A DNA stretch of 64,000 nt, taken from contig NZ_JBHSHY010000011.1 of the NCBI RefSeq assembly GCF_042653205.1, positions 1 to 64,000 on the forward strand, written 5' to 3'. A program made the translations under genes and the position numbers. Below, piece after piece: positions 6,720-15,700 of this stretch; position 1 is the stretch's first letter, and every line of letters begins with the position of its first letter. Source of the DNA: Paenibacillus_Z sp042653205 (lineage in GTDB: Bacteria > Bacillota > Bacilli > Paenibacillales > Paenibacillaceae). The notes beneath the pieces were generated by a model. It saw only the letters and a program-made list of their open reading frames with translations, was not told where the DNA came from and did no database searches.

Positions 6720-8342
6720 TTATTCGGCCGGATACATGCGCTCGCGGAGCGCCTTGATCTCGTCGCTCTCGAGGTATTCGTCGTACGTCATCATCCGGTC
6801 GATGATGCCGTTCGGCGTAATCTCGATGATGCGGTTCGCGATCGTCTGCACGAACTGATGGTCATGCGAGGTGAAGATGAGCGTGCCGTCGAAATCGATC
6901 AGCCCGTTATTGAGCGCCGTGATGGACTCCAGATCCAAGTGGTTGGTTGGTTCGTCCATGAGCAGCACGTTGGCGCCGGAGAGCATCATTTTGGAGAGCA
7001 TGCAGCGCACCTTCTCGCCGCCGGACAGCACGCTCGCTTTCTTCAGCGCTTCGTCGCCGGAGAACAGCATGCGGCCGAGGAAGCCGCGGATGAAGCTCTC
7101 GTCCTGATCCTTCGAATATTGGCGCAGCCAATCGACGAGATTCAATTCGACGCCGTCGAAGTAAGCCGAGTTGTCCTTCGGGAAATACGCCTGCGTCGTC
7201 GTCACGCCCCAGGAGAAATTGCCGGCATCGGGATCGACCTCGCCCACGAGCAATTGCATCAGCACCGTCTTCGGCAGCGTGTTCGGGCCGACGAGGGCGA
7301 TTTTGTCGCCTTTGTTGACCGCGAGGGTCAAGTTGTCGATGATCGTCGAGCCGTCGATCGTCTTCGTCAAGCCCTCGGTCAGCAGCAGCTGCTTGCCCGC
7401 TTCGCGTTCCGGCTTGAAGTTGATGAACGGATATTTCCGGCTGGACGGGCGAATGTCGTCGAGCGTGATTTTATCGAGCAATTTCTTCCGGGACGTCGCC
7501 TGCTTGGACTTCGATTTATTGGCGCTGAAGCGCTGGATGAACGCCTGCAGCTCCTTGATCTTGTCTTCCTTCTTCTTGTTGGCGTCGCGCTGGAGCGTGA
7601 GCGCCAGCTGGCTGGACTCGTACCAGAAGTCGTAGTTGCCGACGTACATCTGGATTTTGCCGAAATCGATGTCCGCGATATGCGTACACACCTGGTTCAG
7701 GAAGTGACGGTCATGGGAGACGACGATGACGGTGCCTTCGTACCCGGCCAGGAAGTTCTCGAGCCATTCGATCGACTGCATGTCGAGATGGTTGGTAGGC
7801 TCGTCGAGCAGGAGAATCTGCGGATTGCCGAACAACGCCTGCGCCAGCAGGACGCGGACCTTCTCGTTGCCGGACAGCTCCGACATCTTCTTGTCGTGCA
7901 GCTCCGGCGGGATGCCGAGGCCGTTCAGCATGCCGGCCGCTTCGGACTCCGCTTCCCAGCCGTTCATGTCCGCGAATTCCGCTTCCAGCTCGCCCGCGCG
8001 CATGCCGTCCTCGTCGGTGAACTCCGCCTTCGCGTAGATCGCATCCTTCTCTTTCATGACGTCATACAGCTTCTTATGGCCCATGATGACTGTCTCGAGC
8101 ACGAGGAAATCGTCGTACTCGTAATGGTTCTGCTTCAGCACCGCGAGGCGCTCGCCCGGCGTGATGTGGACTTCGCCGTTCGTTTGCTCGACTTCGCCGG
8201 AGAGAATCTTCAGAAACGTCGATTTGCCCGCGCCGTTCGCGCCGATGAGGCCGTAGCAGTTGCCCGGCGTGAATTTGATATTAACATCTTCAAATAGCGC
8301 ACGCTTGCCGTATCGAAGCGTGATGCCGCTCGTACTGATCAT
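6720..8342 (-). CDS. ABC-F family ATPase, YkpA/YbiT type
   Basis: The 540-residue soluble protein has two ABC cassettes and no membrane segments, which defines ABC-F. Cassette 1 has Walker A GANGAGKST (about 33-41), signature LSGNEKV and Walker B ILLLDEPTNHLD. A charged linker follows (about 245-310, with SANKSKSKQATSRKKLLDKI). Cassette 2 has a degenerate Walker A (GPNTLPKT), signature LSGGEKV and Walker B VLLMDEPTNHLD. The altered second P-loop is a feature of the YkpA/YbiT subgroup. ABC-F proteins bind the ribosomal E site and rescue stalled or inhibited ribosomes. The residues around the linker tip do not resemble a known antibiotic-resistance class, so a housekeeping role is more likely. 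Confidence 0.92.
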   Translation of the reverse strand: MISTSGITLRYGKRALFEDVNIKFTPGNCYGLIGANGAGKSTFLKILSGEVEQTNGEVHITPGERLAVLKQNHYEYDDFLVLETVIMGHKKLYDVMKEKDAIYAKAEFTDEDGMRAGELEAEFADMNGWEAESEAAGMLNGLGIPPELHDKKMSELSGNEKVRVLLAQALFGNPQILLLDEPTNHLDMQSIEWLENFLAGYEGTVIVVSHDRHFLNQVCTHIADIDFGKIQMYVGNYDFWYESSQLALTLQRDANKKKEDKIKELQAFIQRFSANKSKSKQATSRKKLLDKITLDDIRPSSRKYPFINFKPEREAGKQLLLTEGLTKTIDGSTIIDNLTLAVNKGDKIALVGPNTLPKTVLMQLLVGEVDPDAGNFSWGVTTTQAYFPKDNSAYFDGVELNLVDWLRQYSKDQDESFIRGFLGRMLFSGDEALKKASVLSGGEKVRCMLSKMMLSGANVLLMDEPTNHLDLESITALNNGLIDFDGTLIFTSHDHQFVQTIANRIIEITPNGIIDRMMTYDEYLESDEIKALRERMYPAE

Positions 8343-8425
8343 ATTCAGGTATCCCGTCCTTCGCTAATAAATGTTACCCATCACTCCATTATAGCATAGA
8401 AACGCGCAGCGATGCTGTCTTTCTG

Positions 8426-9343
8426 CTATAATCGCCAGGTTTCGCCGTGCGGCAAAATCCGGACCGTGCCCGCTTCGAGCCGCAGCCGGCGGATTTCCGC
8501 CTCGAGCCGGTCGAGCGCTTCGCGCGGCGTATCGTCCGCCAGCTTGTAAGAACCGTAGTGCATCGGCACGAACCGGCGCGCGCCCGCGTCGCGGAACGCC
8601 TGCAGCGCCTCCTCCGGCGTGACGTGCTGCGGACCCATGAACCACTCGGGATCGTAGGCGCCGATCGGCATGAGCGCCACGTCGATGCCGGGGAAGCGGC
8701 GGCCGATTTCCTTGAAGCCGTCGAAGTAGCCGCTGTCGCCCGCGAAGTAGACGGTCGGCACATGCTCGCGCTCCATGACGAAGCCGCCCCAGCGGGACGA
8801 ATTCGTGTCCGTCAAGGTGCGCCGCGTCCAATGCTGCGCCGGCACGAAGTGAAACCGCACGCCGCGGATAGAGGCCGATTGCCACCAGTCCAGCTCGATG
8901 ATGGACGAGAAGCCTTTGCGGCGCAGTTTGTCGGCGAGGCCGACGGGCACGATGAGCGTCTTGCTCCCTCTCAGCTGCTTCAGCGAGGCGATGTTCAGGT
9001 GGTCGTAGTGCGAATGCGAGATCAAGACGACGTCGATCGGAGGCATGTCGGCGATGGCGACGCCCGGCGGCACCAGCCGCTTGTGGATGGCCAGCTGCTC
9101 GGCCCAGACAGGGTCGGTGACGATGTTCAAACCCGCCAGCTGGATCAGAAACGTCGAGTGGCCGATCCACGTCAGCGCCGGCTCGCTCGTATTGGCGTGC
9201 AGGAATGTCAGATCAGGGGCGACGGCCGGCACCTTGAAGGAGTAGTCCTTCCGCTTCATCCGGCCGGCGCGTTCCCTGCGCCACTGCCGGACTTCCCGGA
9301 ACGTCTTCGGCACGGCGTCAGGGTTCAAGTTGGTGTAGCGCAT
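8426..9343 (-). CDS. metallo-beta-lactamase-fold hydrolase, NAPE-PLD/UlaG-like
   Basis: About 305 residues. The metal motif HSHYDHLN appears in LISHSHYDHLNIASL, with further ligands in QHWTRR, FAGDSGYF and PMHYGSY. The order and spacing match the large group that holds NAPE-specific phospholipase D and UlaG-like lactonases. There is no signal peptide, so it is cytoplasmic. Three starts are in frame: TTG 9367, ATG 9352 and ATG 9343. GGGAGAG is best placed for ATG 9343. The substrate cannot be told from the sequence, and no operon partners are present. Confidence 0.87.
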   Translation of the reverse strand: MRYTNLNPDAVPKTFREVRQWRRERAGRMKRKDYSFKVPAVAPDLTFLHANTSEPALTWIGHSTFLIQLAGLNIVTDPVWAEQLAIHKRLVPPGVAIADMPPIDVVLISHSHYDHLNIASLKQLRGSKTLIVPVGLADKLRRKGFSSIIELDWWQSASIRGVRFHFVPAQHWTRRTLTDTNSSRWGGFVMEREHVPTVYFAGDSGYFDGFKEIGRRFPGIDVALMPIGAYDPEWFMGPQHVTPEEALQAFRDAGARRFVPMHYGSYKLADDTPREALDRLEAEIRRLRLEAGTVRILPHGETWRL

Positions 9344-9699
9344 GTCTCTCATCTCTCCCGTACTCAATCATGTGCCAGCCGCCCGGCGCGCTGCTGCGGA
9401 TGAGGAATGGACCCGCACCGGACCGCTCTATTGCTGCTCTTTCCAAGATACCAAGCTTAATGGGATTAATCAAACCGCGGACGGGCCAAAATCCGGGTCG
9501 CCCCGGAAAACGTTAAAGAGGGAACAGCCGGCGGCGGGCAGGGCGGCCGGCGGCTTGCGGGGCGGCGCTGAGCCGGGCGGCAGGTGGGGCGGGCGGCGGG
9601 CGGAGCGGCTCGCGGATTGAGATTGGGCGCCCGGTGGTTTACACTGGGAGGACAAGCAAGCGCGCCTGACCCTGGGCCGCGCGATAACGGAGGTTGATC
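9344..9699. other. intergenic region with the cvfC-like promoter
   Basis: A GC-rich stretch of G/C triplet runs (about 9510-9610) precedes a good sigma-A promoter: TTGAGA (9617-9622), 17 bases, TACACT (9640-9645). The GGAGG site at 9689-9693 serves the next gene. I see no other gene here. Confidence 0.6.
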
Positions 9700-10860
9700 A
9701 TGATGAAACTGATTGGCATCGAACCGACGCCAAGTCCCAATTCGATGAAGCTGAACGTCGACGAGAAGCTCGCGCCCGGCGTGCGCCTGAACTACGGCCC
9801 CGCCGACGCGGCGAACGCGCCGGAGCCGCTGCGCGGCCTGCTCGGCATCGACGGCGTGCGCGGACTGTTCCGCACGGCGGACTTCATCGCGCTCGACCGG
9901 AAGCCGGGGGCGGACTGGGAGCGCATCCTGTCCGCGGCGCGGCAGCTGCTGCAGAGCGAGGACGCCGACGCCGGCCTCGCCGCCGGGCCCGGCGCGGCCG
10001 ACGCCTTCGGCGAGGCGCACGCGTTCGTGCAGCTGTATCGGGGGATCCCGATCCAGGTGCGCGTGCGCACGCCGGGCGGCGAGACCCGCGCCGCCATGCC
10101 CGCGGCCTTCACGGACGCGGTGACCCGCGCGGCCGGCGCGTCGATGATCCGCGAGCGGAAGCTCGAGGAGCTCGGCGTCCGCTACGGCGAGCCGGAGGGG
10201 ATCGCCGCGGAGCTCGTCCGCGAGCTGGAGGCCGCGTACCCGGCGGAGCGGCTGGACGCGCTCGTCGAGGCGGCGCTCGCGGCCGGCGCCGCGGGCGAAG
10301 GCGAAGCCGCGGCCGCGCCGGCCGCGCGGCCCGCGCCGCTGAGCGCGGAGGCGCTCGCGGAGCGGATGGCGGACCCGGACTGGTCGGTCCGCTACGAGGC
10401 GCTCGAACGCACGGCGCCGGAGCCGGCGATGCTGCCGTCGCTCGCCAAGGCGATCGCGGACGACAACGCCTCGATCCGGCGGCTCGCCGTCGTGTACCTC
10501 GGCGAGCTGCGCCTGCCGGAGTCGATGCCCTTGCTCTTCGCGGCGCTGAAGGACGCCTCGGCGTCCGTTCGCCGGACCGCCGGCGACACGCTGTCCGATC
10601 TGGGCGACCCCGCCGCGATCGGCCCGATGATCGAAGCGCTCGGCGACCGCAACAAGCTGGTGCGCTGGCGCGCCGCGCGCTTCCTCTACGAGGCGGGCGA
10701 CGAGACCGCCGTCGAGGCGCTCGAGCAAGCGGCGGCCGACCCGGAATACGAGGTCAGCCTGCAGGCGCGCATCGCGCTCGAGCGCATCCGTCGCGGCGAG
10801 GAGGCCGCCGGCTCCGTCTGGCAGCAGATGACCCGCAGCCGCGAGGGCGGGGAAGCCTAG
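9700..10860 (+). CDS. conserved virulence factor C (CvfC) homologue: Nfu-N domain plus HEAT repeats
   Basis: The 386-residue protein begins with a scaffold-protein Nfu/NifU N-terminal domain (IGIEPTPSPNSMKLNVDE, then LLGIDGVRGLFRTADFI). It ends with HEAT-like repeats from about residue 230 (DPDWSVRYEALE, DDNASIRRLAVVYLGEL, DASASVRRTAGDTLSDLGD, DRNKLVRWRAARFLYEAGD). This architecture matches the family named after S. aureus CvfC. There is no cysteine in the whole protein, so it cannot ligate an Fe-S cluster itself and is more likely an interaction scaffold. ATG 9700 lies 6 bases after GGAGG; ATG 9703 is also possible. It is monocistronic. Confidence 0.83.
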   Translation: MMKLIGIEPTPSPNSMKLNVDEKLAPGVRLNYGPADAANAPEPLRGLLGIDGVRGLFRTADFIALDRKPGADWERILSAARQLLQSEDADAGLAAGPGAADAFGEAHAFVQLYRGIPIQVRVRTPGGETRAAMPAAFTDAVTRAAGASMIRERKLEELGVRYGEPEGIAAELVRELEAAYPAERLDALVEAALAAGAAGEGEAAAAPAARPAPLSAEALAERMADPDWSVRYEALERTAPEPAMLPSLAKAIADDNASIRRLAVVYLGELRLPESMPLLFAALKDASASVRRTAGDTLSDLGDPAAIGPMIEALGDRNKLVRWRAARFLYEAGDETAVEALEQAAADPEYEVSLQARIALERIRRGEEAAGSVWQQMTRSREGGEA

Positions 10861-10868
10861 GCTCGGCG

Positions 10869-10942
10869 CGGTTACGCGGGAGCGTTAACACGTACCCGGC
10901 CGGGCGGCGCCGCCCGGCCGGGTACGCGGAGGCGCGTAACCG
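10869..10942. repeat. 36-bp perfect palindrome with outer arms
   Basis: Bases 10891-10926 are a perfect loopless inverted repeat of 18-base arms starting CGTACCCGGCC. A second pair of arms, CGGTTACGC (10869-10877) and GCGTAACCG (10934-10942), brackets it. It follows the cvfC-like stop codon and may end transcription, but no T run is present on either strand. Confidence 0.8.
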
Positions 10943-11054
10943 GGAGCGGCGTGGCGCGCGGCGGTGCTGGATTCGCGTGCCTTCGGGCGCGAGAGCCGGC
11001 CGGCGGAAAGCGAGCTTGGCTGCAACCCTATGCCATAGGGGCATAGCGCCTCGG

Positions 11055-11186
11055 TCAAGCCGCCGTCGCCCGGCGGGCGCCGGCGAGGCTGCCGCACCAG
11101 CCTCTTGCGCTTAAGGCTCCGGTTTCCCCGACCATGTAGGTTACTCCGTCACCTTCTTGCGCCCAATCTACCGCTTCGTCGGCCAT
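11055..11186 (-). CDS. possible 43-residue ORF with an EGDxVTYM motif
   Basis: The frame MADEAVDWAQEGDGVTYM... runs 43 codons from ATG 11186 to TGA 11055, with AGGAGGGG 15 bases upstream, a rather long spacing. The stretch coding QEGDGVTYM matches a segment near 32,400 at 25 of 28 bases, and the differences keep the peptide EGDxVTYM. This could be a short gene or a remnant of a repeat-containing gene. The rest of 10861-11276 has the palindrome and nothing else I can support. Confidence 0.3.
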   Translation of the reverse strand: MADEAVDWAQEGDGVTYMVGETGALSARGWCGSLAGARRATAA

Positions 11187-11214
11187 TGTATCGTTGTTTT
11201 GCCCCTCCTACCCC

Positions 11215-11256
11215 CAAAAAATAAAGAACCAGTCGCCGATTGATTCAGACGACTGG
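11215..11256 (-). terminator. terminator of the Imm26-like gene
   Basis: CCAGTCG and CGACTGG arms with a 14-base loop are followed on the minus strand by a T-rich run. Confidence 0.7.
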
Positions 11257-11276
11257 CACTTAACTTGAACACTTCG

Positions 11277-11723
11277 CTACATTCTAAAGTTTTTATGCCA
11301 CTTCTCAACTCCCATTATTCGATCAATAATTTGCTCGGCTGCCCAAACCGCAGTTATTTCCAACCCTTCACATTCCGAGTATGTCGATTTTGTAATTTCT
11401 CCTTTATGGTAAATCGAATATTGTCCGGTAATGCGATCAACTATACAACTTGGCGGAGGCCAAGCTTCTTCTTCATCTTGGAACGGACGGTTTCCTACGA
11501 CAGGCCAGTCTCCCGACTTTAAGGCTGATCGATAGACGCCTACAATGAATTGATACTCCTCTCTCGCCGGAATATCATCGATGCGATTTGAAATTTGCTT
11601 ATATATTGCAAGTCCACTATCCAAAAAAGTTCTACCAAAAGCATAGTTACCATCAGGTAACGGGATTGCATAGATATCTCCGAGCTTTACGCTTCTTCTA
11701 TCGCCTTGTGTCATCTGTAACAC
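11277..11723 (-). CDS. Imm26-family immunity protein (orphan)
   Basis: The 148-residue protein has the layout of immunity protein 26: an N-terminal GDIYAIPLPDGNYAFGRTF strand pair, a central FIVGVYRSALKSGDWPVVG, then a PF...EE...PPP stretch and a helical C-terminus. Such proteins neutralise polymorphic or contact-dependent toxins in the cytoplasm. No toxin gene is next to it. The local DNA (about 11,150-11,750) is clearly richer in A+T than the flanks, which suggests acquisition by transfer. GTG 11723 follows GGAGG closely; ATG 11714 is an alternative with longer spacing. The family call is from recalled motif patterns. Confidence 0.72.
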   Translation of the reverse strand: MLQMTQGDRRSVKLGDIYAIPLPDGNYAFGRTFLDSGLAIYKQISNRIDDIPAREEYQFIVGVYRSALKSGDWPVVGNRPFQDEEEAWPPPSCIVDRITGQYSIYHKGEITKSTYSECEGLEITAVWAAEQIIDRIMGVEKWHKNFRM

Positions 11724-11956
11724 TACTCCTCCAACCTAGTAAAAAATCGGTTTCCGCGTCGCTCGGGTGTTCTGTTTACCATTCCACCCCAGTCCCCGGT
11801 CCGTAAGGCAGCGATCAGCTGCCTCACGATTTTCCGCGGCAGCTGCGGCTTTTCATGGTACGATATTCGTGAAGCATGGCGACGACCGGATTATCCGCGT
11901 GAACCAGCAAGCCCGCTCCCGCATGCCCACGAACCGGAAAGAAAGAAGGTCTTCTC

Positions 11957-12760
11957 ATGATCGAATCCTCCCCCTCTTCGAACACGATCGCCGTCATAGA
12001 CTCCGGCTTGAATGCCGAGCAGCTTCCGCCGGGTACCGTTGTGCTGCCGGGCCTGAATCTAAGCGGCGAAGGCGGCGAAGCGGATACCGCCGACCACGTC
12101 GGTCACGGCACGGCCGTAGCCGCTACGATCGCCGGCATCGCGCCGGCCGCTCGCATTCTGCCGGTGAAATTAAAGGATCGCCGCGGCGCGCTCCGCGACA
12201 AAGCGAGAATCGAGGATGCCTTCGCCTGGATCCTGGCCAACGCCGATCGATTCGGAATCGGCGCCGTCTGCGCCGCGTTCGCGGATTCCAGTCATCGCGT
12301 ATCCGACGAAGCGCTGCGGGGCACGAATCTGCAGCGTCATATCGCGGCTTTGCGGGCATCCGGCATCCTTACCGTGACGGCCGCCGGCAACTGGTATCCC
12401 GAGCATCGCAGCCGCAGCCCGCACGGCATGGCCTGGCCGGCCATTATTCGGGAAACCGTCAGCGTCGGCGCGCTGGCCGAAACGGAAGAAGGCGCCGGTC
12501 TCGCCGGAGCGAGCCAACGCCTTCATGCCAGCCTGAACACCGGCTGCAGCACCGCCTTCTTCGCCTTGCCCGGCGAACCCGGCATGACGAGCGGCGCGGC
12601 CGCCGTCGTCGCGGGCTGCTTCGCCGCGCTGCGGCATGCCTATCCGCAGGAGACCGGGGACCGGCTGCTGGAGCGGCTGCGCGCCGGCTGCACGGAGCTC
12701 CTCGACGAGAACGGGTTAGCGTGGCCGGTCATAAACCCTGCCGCGTTCGCGCTCGGCTAG
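11957..12760 (+). CDS. minimal S8 (subtilisin-like) serine protease
   Basis: The 267-residue protein is a bare subtilase domain with the full triad: D15 in VIDSG, H50 in GHGTAVA, S212 in GMTSGAAA. The oxyanion Asn is N145 in AAGNW. The serine block lacks the usual GTSMA spelling but keeps the pattern. There is no signal peptide and no prodomain, so it is either intracellular or released in a non-classical way. It converges on the 1214-residue gene, and the two coding regions share four bases (CTAG). This tight arrangement may mean a functional link, for example processing of a product of that operon, but this is inference. Confidence 0.87.
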   Translation: MIESSPSSNTIAVIDSGLNAEQLPPGTVVLPGLNLSGEGGEADTADHVGHGTAVAATIAGIAPAARILPVKLKDRRGALRDKARIEDAFAWILANADRFGIGAVCAAFADSSHRVSDEALRGTNLQRHIAALRASGILTVTAAGNWYPEHRSRSPHGMAWPAIIRETVSVGALAETEEGAGLAGASQRLHASLNTGCSTAFFALPGEPGMTSGAAAVVAGCFAALRHAYPQETGDRLLERLRAGCTELLDENGLAWPVINPAAFALG

Positions 12761-15700
12761 TTGGTCAGCATGAGTCCCGAATTCATCGCCATCGGCACGC
12801 GAACCATATTCACCACGAAGGAAAGCCCTTTACCGGCGCCCCCGCCGACGAGCAGCAGCGCTTTCGTCTCTTCGTCGTCATCGAGGTTCGCTGCCGCGAG
12901 CAGCGAGCTTCCGGCGTGATCGAACAAGCTTTGCATCCAAGCGAGCGTTTCCGACAGGTTCTCGTTGCCCTTGTTGTCCGAGTCCGATTTGTTCGTATCG
13001 TCGATGACTTTGCCGAAGACGGCCGTCCGGAGTATAAAATGAATGACGTTGCCCCCAAGCTCGATGAAGGAATCGACTTTGCGCAGCTTCTTGGCATCGG
13101 CTTCGGGCTTGTTTTCCGCCAGGAGGAAAGCTACCGTCTTGGACGTCAGCAGACCGGACAGGGCGAGCATCGTCCACTCCATCGCCGAGACCTCCTCGCC
13201 TTTGTCCACGTGCATGCCGAACTTCTCCGCCACGACGCCGACCGCTCCGAATCCCGCGCCGAGCCACAGCTTCCACTTATCCGTTAATTCGGACTTGCCG
13301 CTGGATGTGGCGATGCTCCCCTGCACGTACGCCTGATAGCCCGCAATGATCAGCTTGATGAACGAGGCCGTCAGTCCGCCCACCCACGTGAACTTGCGCA
13401 GCTCGTCAACGCCGGACTGCACGGTCACGTCTCCGAACGGGAACGCGATCACGCTGCCTTTCTTGAACGGCGCTTCGCCGGCAATGAGCTTGTAGGCGAT
13501 CGTGGCCGGTACGGCGCACAGCAGCATCAAGCCGTCGACCATTCGGAACGACGTATCCAGATGAGTGCCGGGCGCGACCAGCTCCACCAGCTTCTCGATG
13601 AACGGGAAGCGGATCTTGGCAAACAGCGCGTCGCGCGCGACGCCGATCAGGTCTTGCATCAGATCGATCGTGCGCAGGACGAAGTCGCGCACCCCCATCA
13701 ACAGCCCTTCAAGCAGATCGGCCCCGACCGTGACGATAGCATCCTTCATCGTCTGGAAGTTCACTTCGCCCGGCGACGGCACCTTGCCGCCGAACGCTTG
13801 GCTGAGATCGGCCTTCAGCTTATCCCAGGTTGCCATCAGATCCTGAATCTCGTCGCCGAGCAGCCCCTCCGCGAACCGGTCCGCCGCATCCATGGCTTCC
13901 TGCATAATAGAAGGACCTTCCACATGGACGATATCGTCCATCAGCCGCCCGATGCGCTGCGTGACCCAACCGACGACGCTGTTGCCCTGCACGTCGTCCA
14001 ACACCTTCTGGATCGGCGACGCCGCTTTGCGCAGCTCGTCGATGACGCTCTGGCCCGGTCCGGGACGGCGCGGCTCAGCCGGAACGGGTGCGCCGCCGTT
14101 CGTCCGCCATTGCTCGATCTGGGCGATCGCGCTGCCGAACCCGTCCGTTACGTGCGCCTTCAAACTGCCGACCGACTGTCTGACCGACGCCAGCGCGGCG
14201 TCCGTCGCCTCGACCATCGCGTTGCGGACGAGCAGGATATCTTCCCATTGGAACAGGAACTTGAGGTAATCCCAGATCTTCTCGATGCCCGTCTTGACCT
14301 GCGTCCACAGCCACTTGAAGAAAGCGCCGGCTTCCTCGAGCGTCGTGAGCACGAAATGCTTGATCTTATCCCCGATGGCGCAGATGAACCGGAACGCCCC
14401 TTCCGCCTTGTGCAGCACGAAGGTCACGGTTTCTTTCACCTTCTCGCCGATTCCCTCGAAGAAGTCGGCGATCGTATGGCCGAGATTCACGAAGAACCGC
14501 TCCGCGCTCTCTGCCGCGCCGACCAGCTTCGAGATGACGTCGTCATGCGCGAGCCGCACCCCGTTCCCGTCCGCCTGAATGCCCCAGCGGTACGAATCGG
14601 GCAGCGCGCCCGGCTTCAATGCGGAGCTGAACGGCGAGTTCGCCGGGACGGCGCGCACGTCCGGCGCGGAGCCGTCCGCGGACATGGCGAGCTTCGCCGC
14701 TTGGTTCAGCGCGGCGGCGACCGCGTCCGTCTGCGCCCGGTCGGCACCGGTGCGGAAGCTGTCCGGCAGCAGCGGCACATCGCCGTTCGGCGTGCGGACG
14801 ACCGCGCCGCGCAGCTCGTCGGCGGTCATCGATTGGAACCGGTCGAACACGCCGGAGGCCGGATTGACGTCGACGTGTCCGTCGATGCCTTCGATCGTGA
14901 AGCGGTAGACGGCCGGCGTCAGCGACCGGACGCGGTTATACACGTTGATCCCGCCGTTCATGTCGGTGATCGCGGCCACGGCCTGATCGGGTCCGATCAG
15001 GACCGCGTTCCCGCTTAGGGATACGCTGGAGAGCACGGAGGCCGTCACGGAGACGTTGACGCCCTGTCTCGGCGCGCCGGCGTCGTCCAGCAGCCGGAGC
15101 GTCGTTCCGTAACAGGTGACCGTCATGACTTGATCCGGGTCGGCGACGTGCACCGGCGCTTCCTGCCAGGCGTTCACCGTGCCGTCCAGCCACACATGCC
15201 CGGCCCGCGCATCGGCATACACGACCAGTATCGACGCGGCTGCATGGCGGTCGCCCGGAATCGGCGCCATCTCCTGCACGCCGCTCCTCAGCCGCAGCGA
15301 CGGCCCCCATTCAGCGGCATCGCCCGCACGCCGCACGACGTTCAAGTCCCCGTTTTGCAGCAGCGCCCATACGGCAACGCTGCCGTCCGCGGCTTCGCCC
15401 GCAACGAGGTCCTGCACGTTCGCTGCCGCTGCCGCGTCGGCGATCTGGACCGTCTGCGCGGCTTCCGCGTTATCGAGCTCGGCGGCCGGAATCAGGTGCA
15501 GGCCTTGCCCGCCGATATAGAGGTTCGACCCGTCTGCCGTCGTCGAGCCCGTCTCCAGCACGTTGGCGCCGGCCGGGCAAGGCAGCCCGACGATCGGAGG
15601 AATCGTGACGGGTTTGCCGGCGTTGTCGTATTCGGGGAACGGACGGAAGGCCAGCACCCGGCTGCCGCCGCCGATTCCGAGCACGTGCAGCCCGCTGCCG

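Noticed and set aside
6702..8297. 531-codon open frame opposite the ABC-F gene
   Set aside because: It is an antisense shadow produced by high GC; composition is Arg/Leu/Asp-rich with no domain, and the ABC-F protein on the other strand is certain.
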